This document shows, piece by piece, positions 63,635 to 64,000 of a stretch of DNA of 64,000 bases (position 1 is the stretch's first letter; each line of letters begins with the position of its first letter). Position numbers and translations under genes: made by a program. The stretch covers positions 1 to 64,000 of IMG/VR virus record IMGVR_UViG_3300013132_000018; one strand, 5' to 3'. Below the pieces are notes generated by a model. The model had not been told where the DNA came from. It did no database searches and worked only from the letters and a program-made list of their open reading frames with translations. This DNA comes from a virus.

Positions 63635-63914
63635 ATGTCCCTGGCGCCGAGCTTCGGCGCCAGGATGGCTGGGTAGCGAGCAGACGCCGGAGGAGTGGGT
63701 GAAGACAGCGCATGGTGAGGTGACCGTGGAATGCCACACGGAAGCGCCCAAGCTGTGTGCTGGCATCGCCATTTACCGCACCAACGTCGCCAAGAAACTT
63801 CGCAACGCCAGCGTGCCCATCCTGTCCGGCGATAAGTCTAAGGTGTTTGCTACGCCGGCGGAGTTCATCCAACACCACCGGTCTGGTGTGGTCAGCAGTG
63901 AGATCAAAACATGA
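63606..63914 (+). CDS. CxECPW phage protein, paralogue of 55408
   Basis: 102 residues from GTG. CRECPWRRASAPGWLG then VTVECHTEAPKLCAGIAIYR and KVFATPAEFIQHHRS share the order and Cys positions of 55408. Shorter by about 50 residues. Function unknown. It overlaps the preceding gene by 29 bases. Confidence 0.65.
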   Translation: MKSRTTPCRECPWRRASAPGWLGSEQTPEEWVKTAHGEVTVECHTEAPKLCAGIAIYRTNVAKKLRNASVPILSGDKSKVFATPAEFIQHHRSGVVSSEIKT

Positions 63915-64000
63915 GCAAACTTGATGCAGCGGTCGAAGAAGTGCAGCGCGCTTTGGAAGGGTTCACCGAGGACTGCTTGACCAATCATCCGGAACAACGG
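63911..64000 (+). CDS. N-terminus of a protein cut by the window end
   Basis: 30 residues from ATG overlapping the previous stop by 4 bases: MSKLDAAVEEVQRALEGFTE. It continues beyond the window. Function unknown. Confidence 0.5.
   Translation, partial: MSKLDAAVEEVQRALEGFTEDCLTNHPEQR

Noticed and set aside
1180-63900. Many open reading frames of 60-290 codons on the minus strand or in alternative frames.
   Set aside because: They are shadows of the + strand genes: they lie fully inside better genes and have no family motifs. The exception is 26984-27337.
1-64000. CRISPR array or insertion sequence.
   Set aside because: No evenly spaced direct repeats with spacers, no transposase motifs (DDE or tyrosine recombinase) and no inverted-repeat ends were seen.

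Overview
This 64 kb window looks like part of the genome of a large, GC-rich tailed phage. That is inferred from gene style, not proven. About 118 coding regions are listed and all but one lie on the + strand. Most start on ATGA or TGATG overlaps with the gene before, and many encode proteins of 40-200 residues with no recognisable family. The sequence shows a phage-type nucleotide-metabolism set, a SleB-type lysin, pieces of a multisubunit RNA polymerase, a group I intron, an intein and a tmRNA. The tmRNA resembles the proteobacterial form, so the host is probably a proteobacterium. No capsid, tail, terminase or DNA polymerase gene was recognised here.

Layout. 1-2474: end of an upstream gene, an array of CTCGTTAAT inverted repeats, a 5'(3')-deoxyribonucleotidase and a terminator. 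2500-8600: small proteins, a GT-B glycosyltransferase, the N-terminal and middle fragments of RNA polymerase beta, and a SleB-like cell-wall hydrolase lying between the two fragments. 8600-14740: a DUF3150 / DUF1257 / DUF2997 / Ycf46-like AAA ATPase module. The ATPase gene is split inside its Walker B motif by a group I intron that carries an HNH endonuclease, and the following gene has an in-frame amber stop. 14740-15390: structured non-coding DNA and a 418-nt tmRNA gene with a 33-codon tag frame. 15400-24700: a hypothetical protein, a GNAT acetyltransferase, a probable membrane or virion protein, a GT-A glycosyltransferase, a nuclease-like protein, the C-terminal beta fragment (with a LAGLIDADG intein) and dihydrofolate reductase.

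24700-64000: a long accessory region of overlapping small genes. Recognisable members are a dUTPase-like MazG-fold protein, an HD phosphohydrolase, a PLOD-like glycosyltransferase, an ExoX-C-like protein, a YkgJ-like cysteine-cluster protein, an ADP-ribosyltransferase-like protein, a SWIM zinc-finger protein and many zinc-ribbon proteins. The single minus-strand gene (26984-27337) shares its start-codon bases with a divergent + strand gene. Hairpin terminators at about 38.8, 39.3, 40.0, 41.0 and 49.1 kb divide the region into transcription units.

Together the genes suggest a phage that brings its own RNA polymerase, manages its dNTP pool (deoxyribonucleotidase, dUTPase, DHFR, HD hydrolase), may glycosylate something (three glycosyltransferases), and supplies its own ribosome-rescue RNA. 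Three interruptions fall in or beside conserved core motifs: an intein in beta, an intron in the AAA gene, and fragmentation of beta into three genes.
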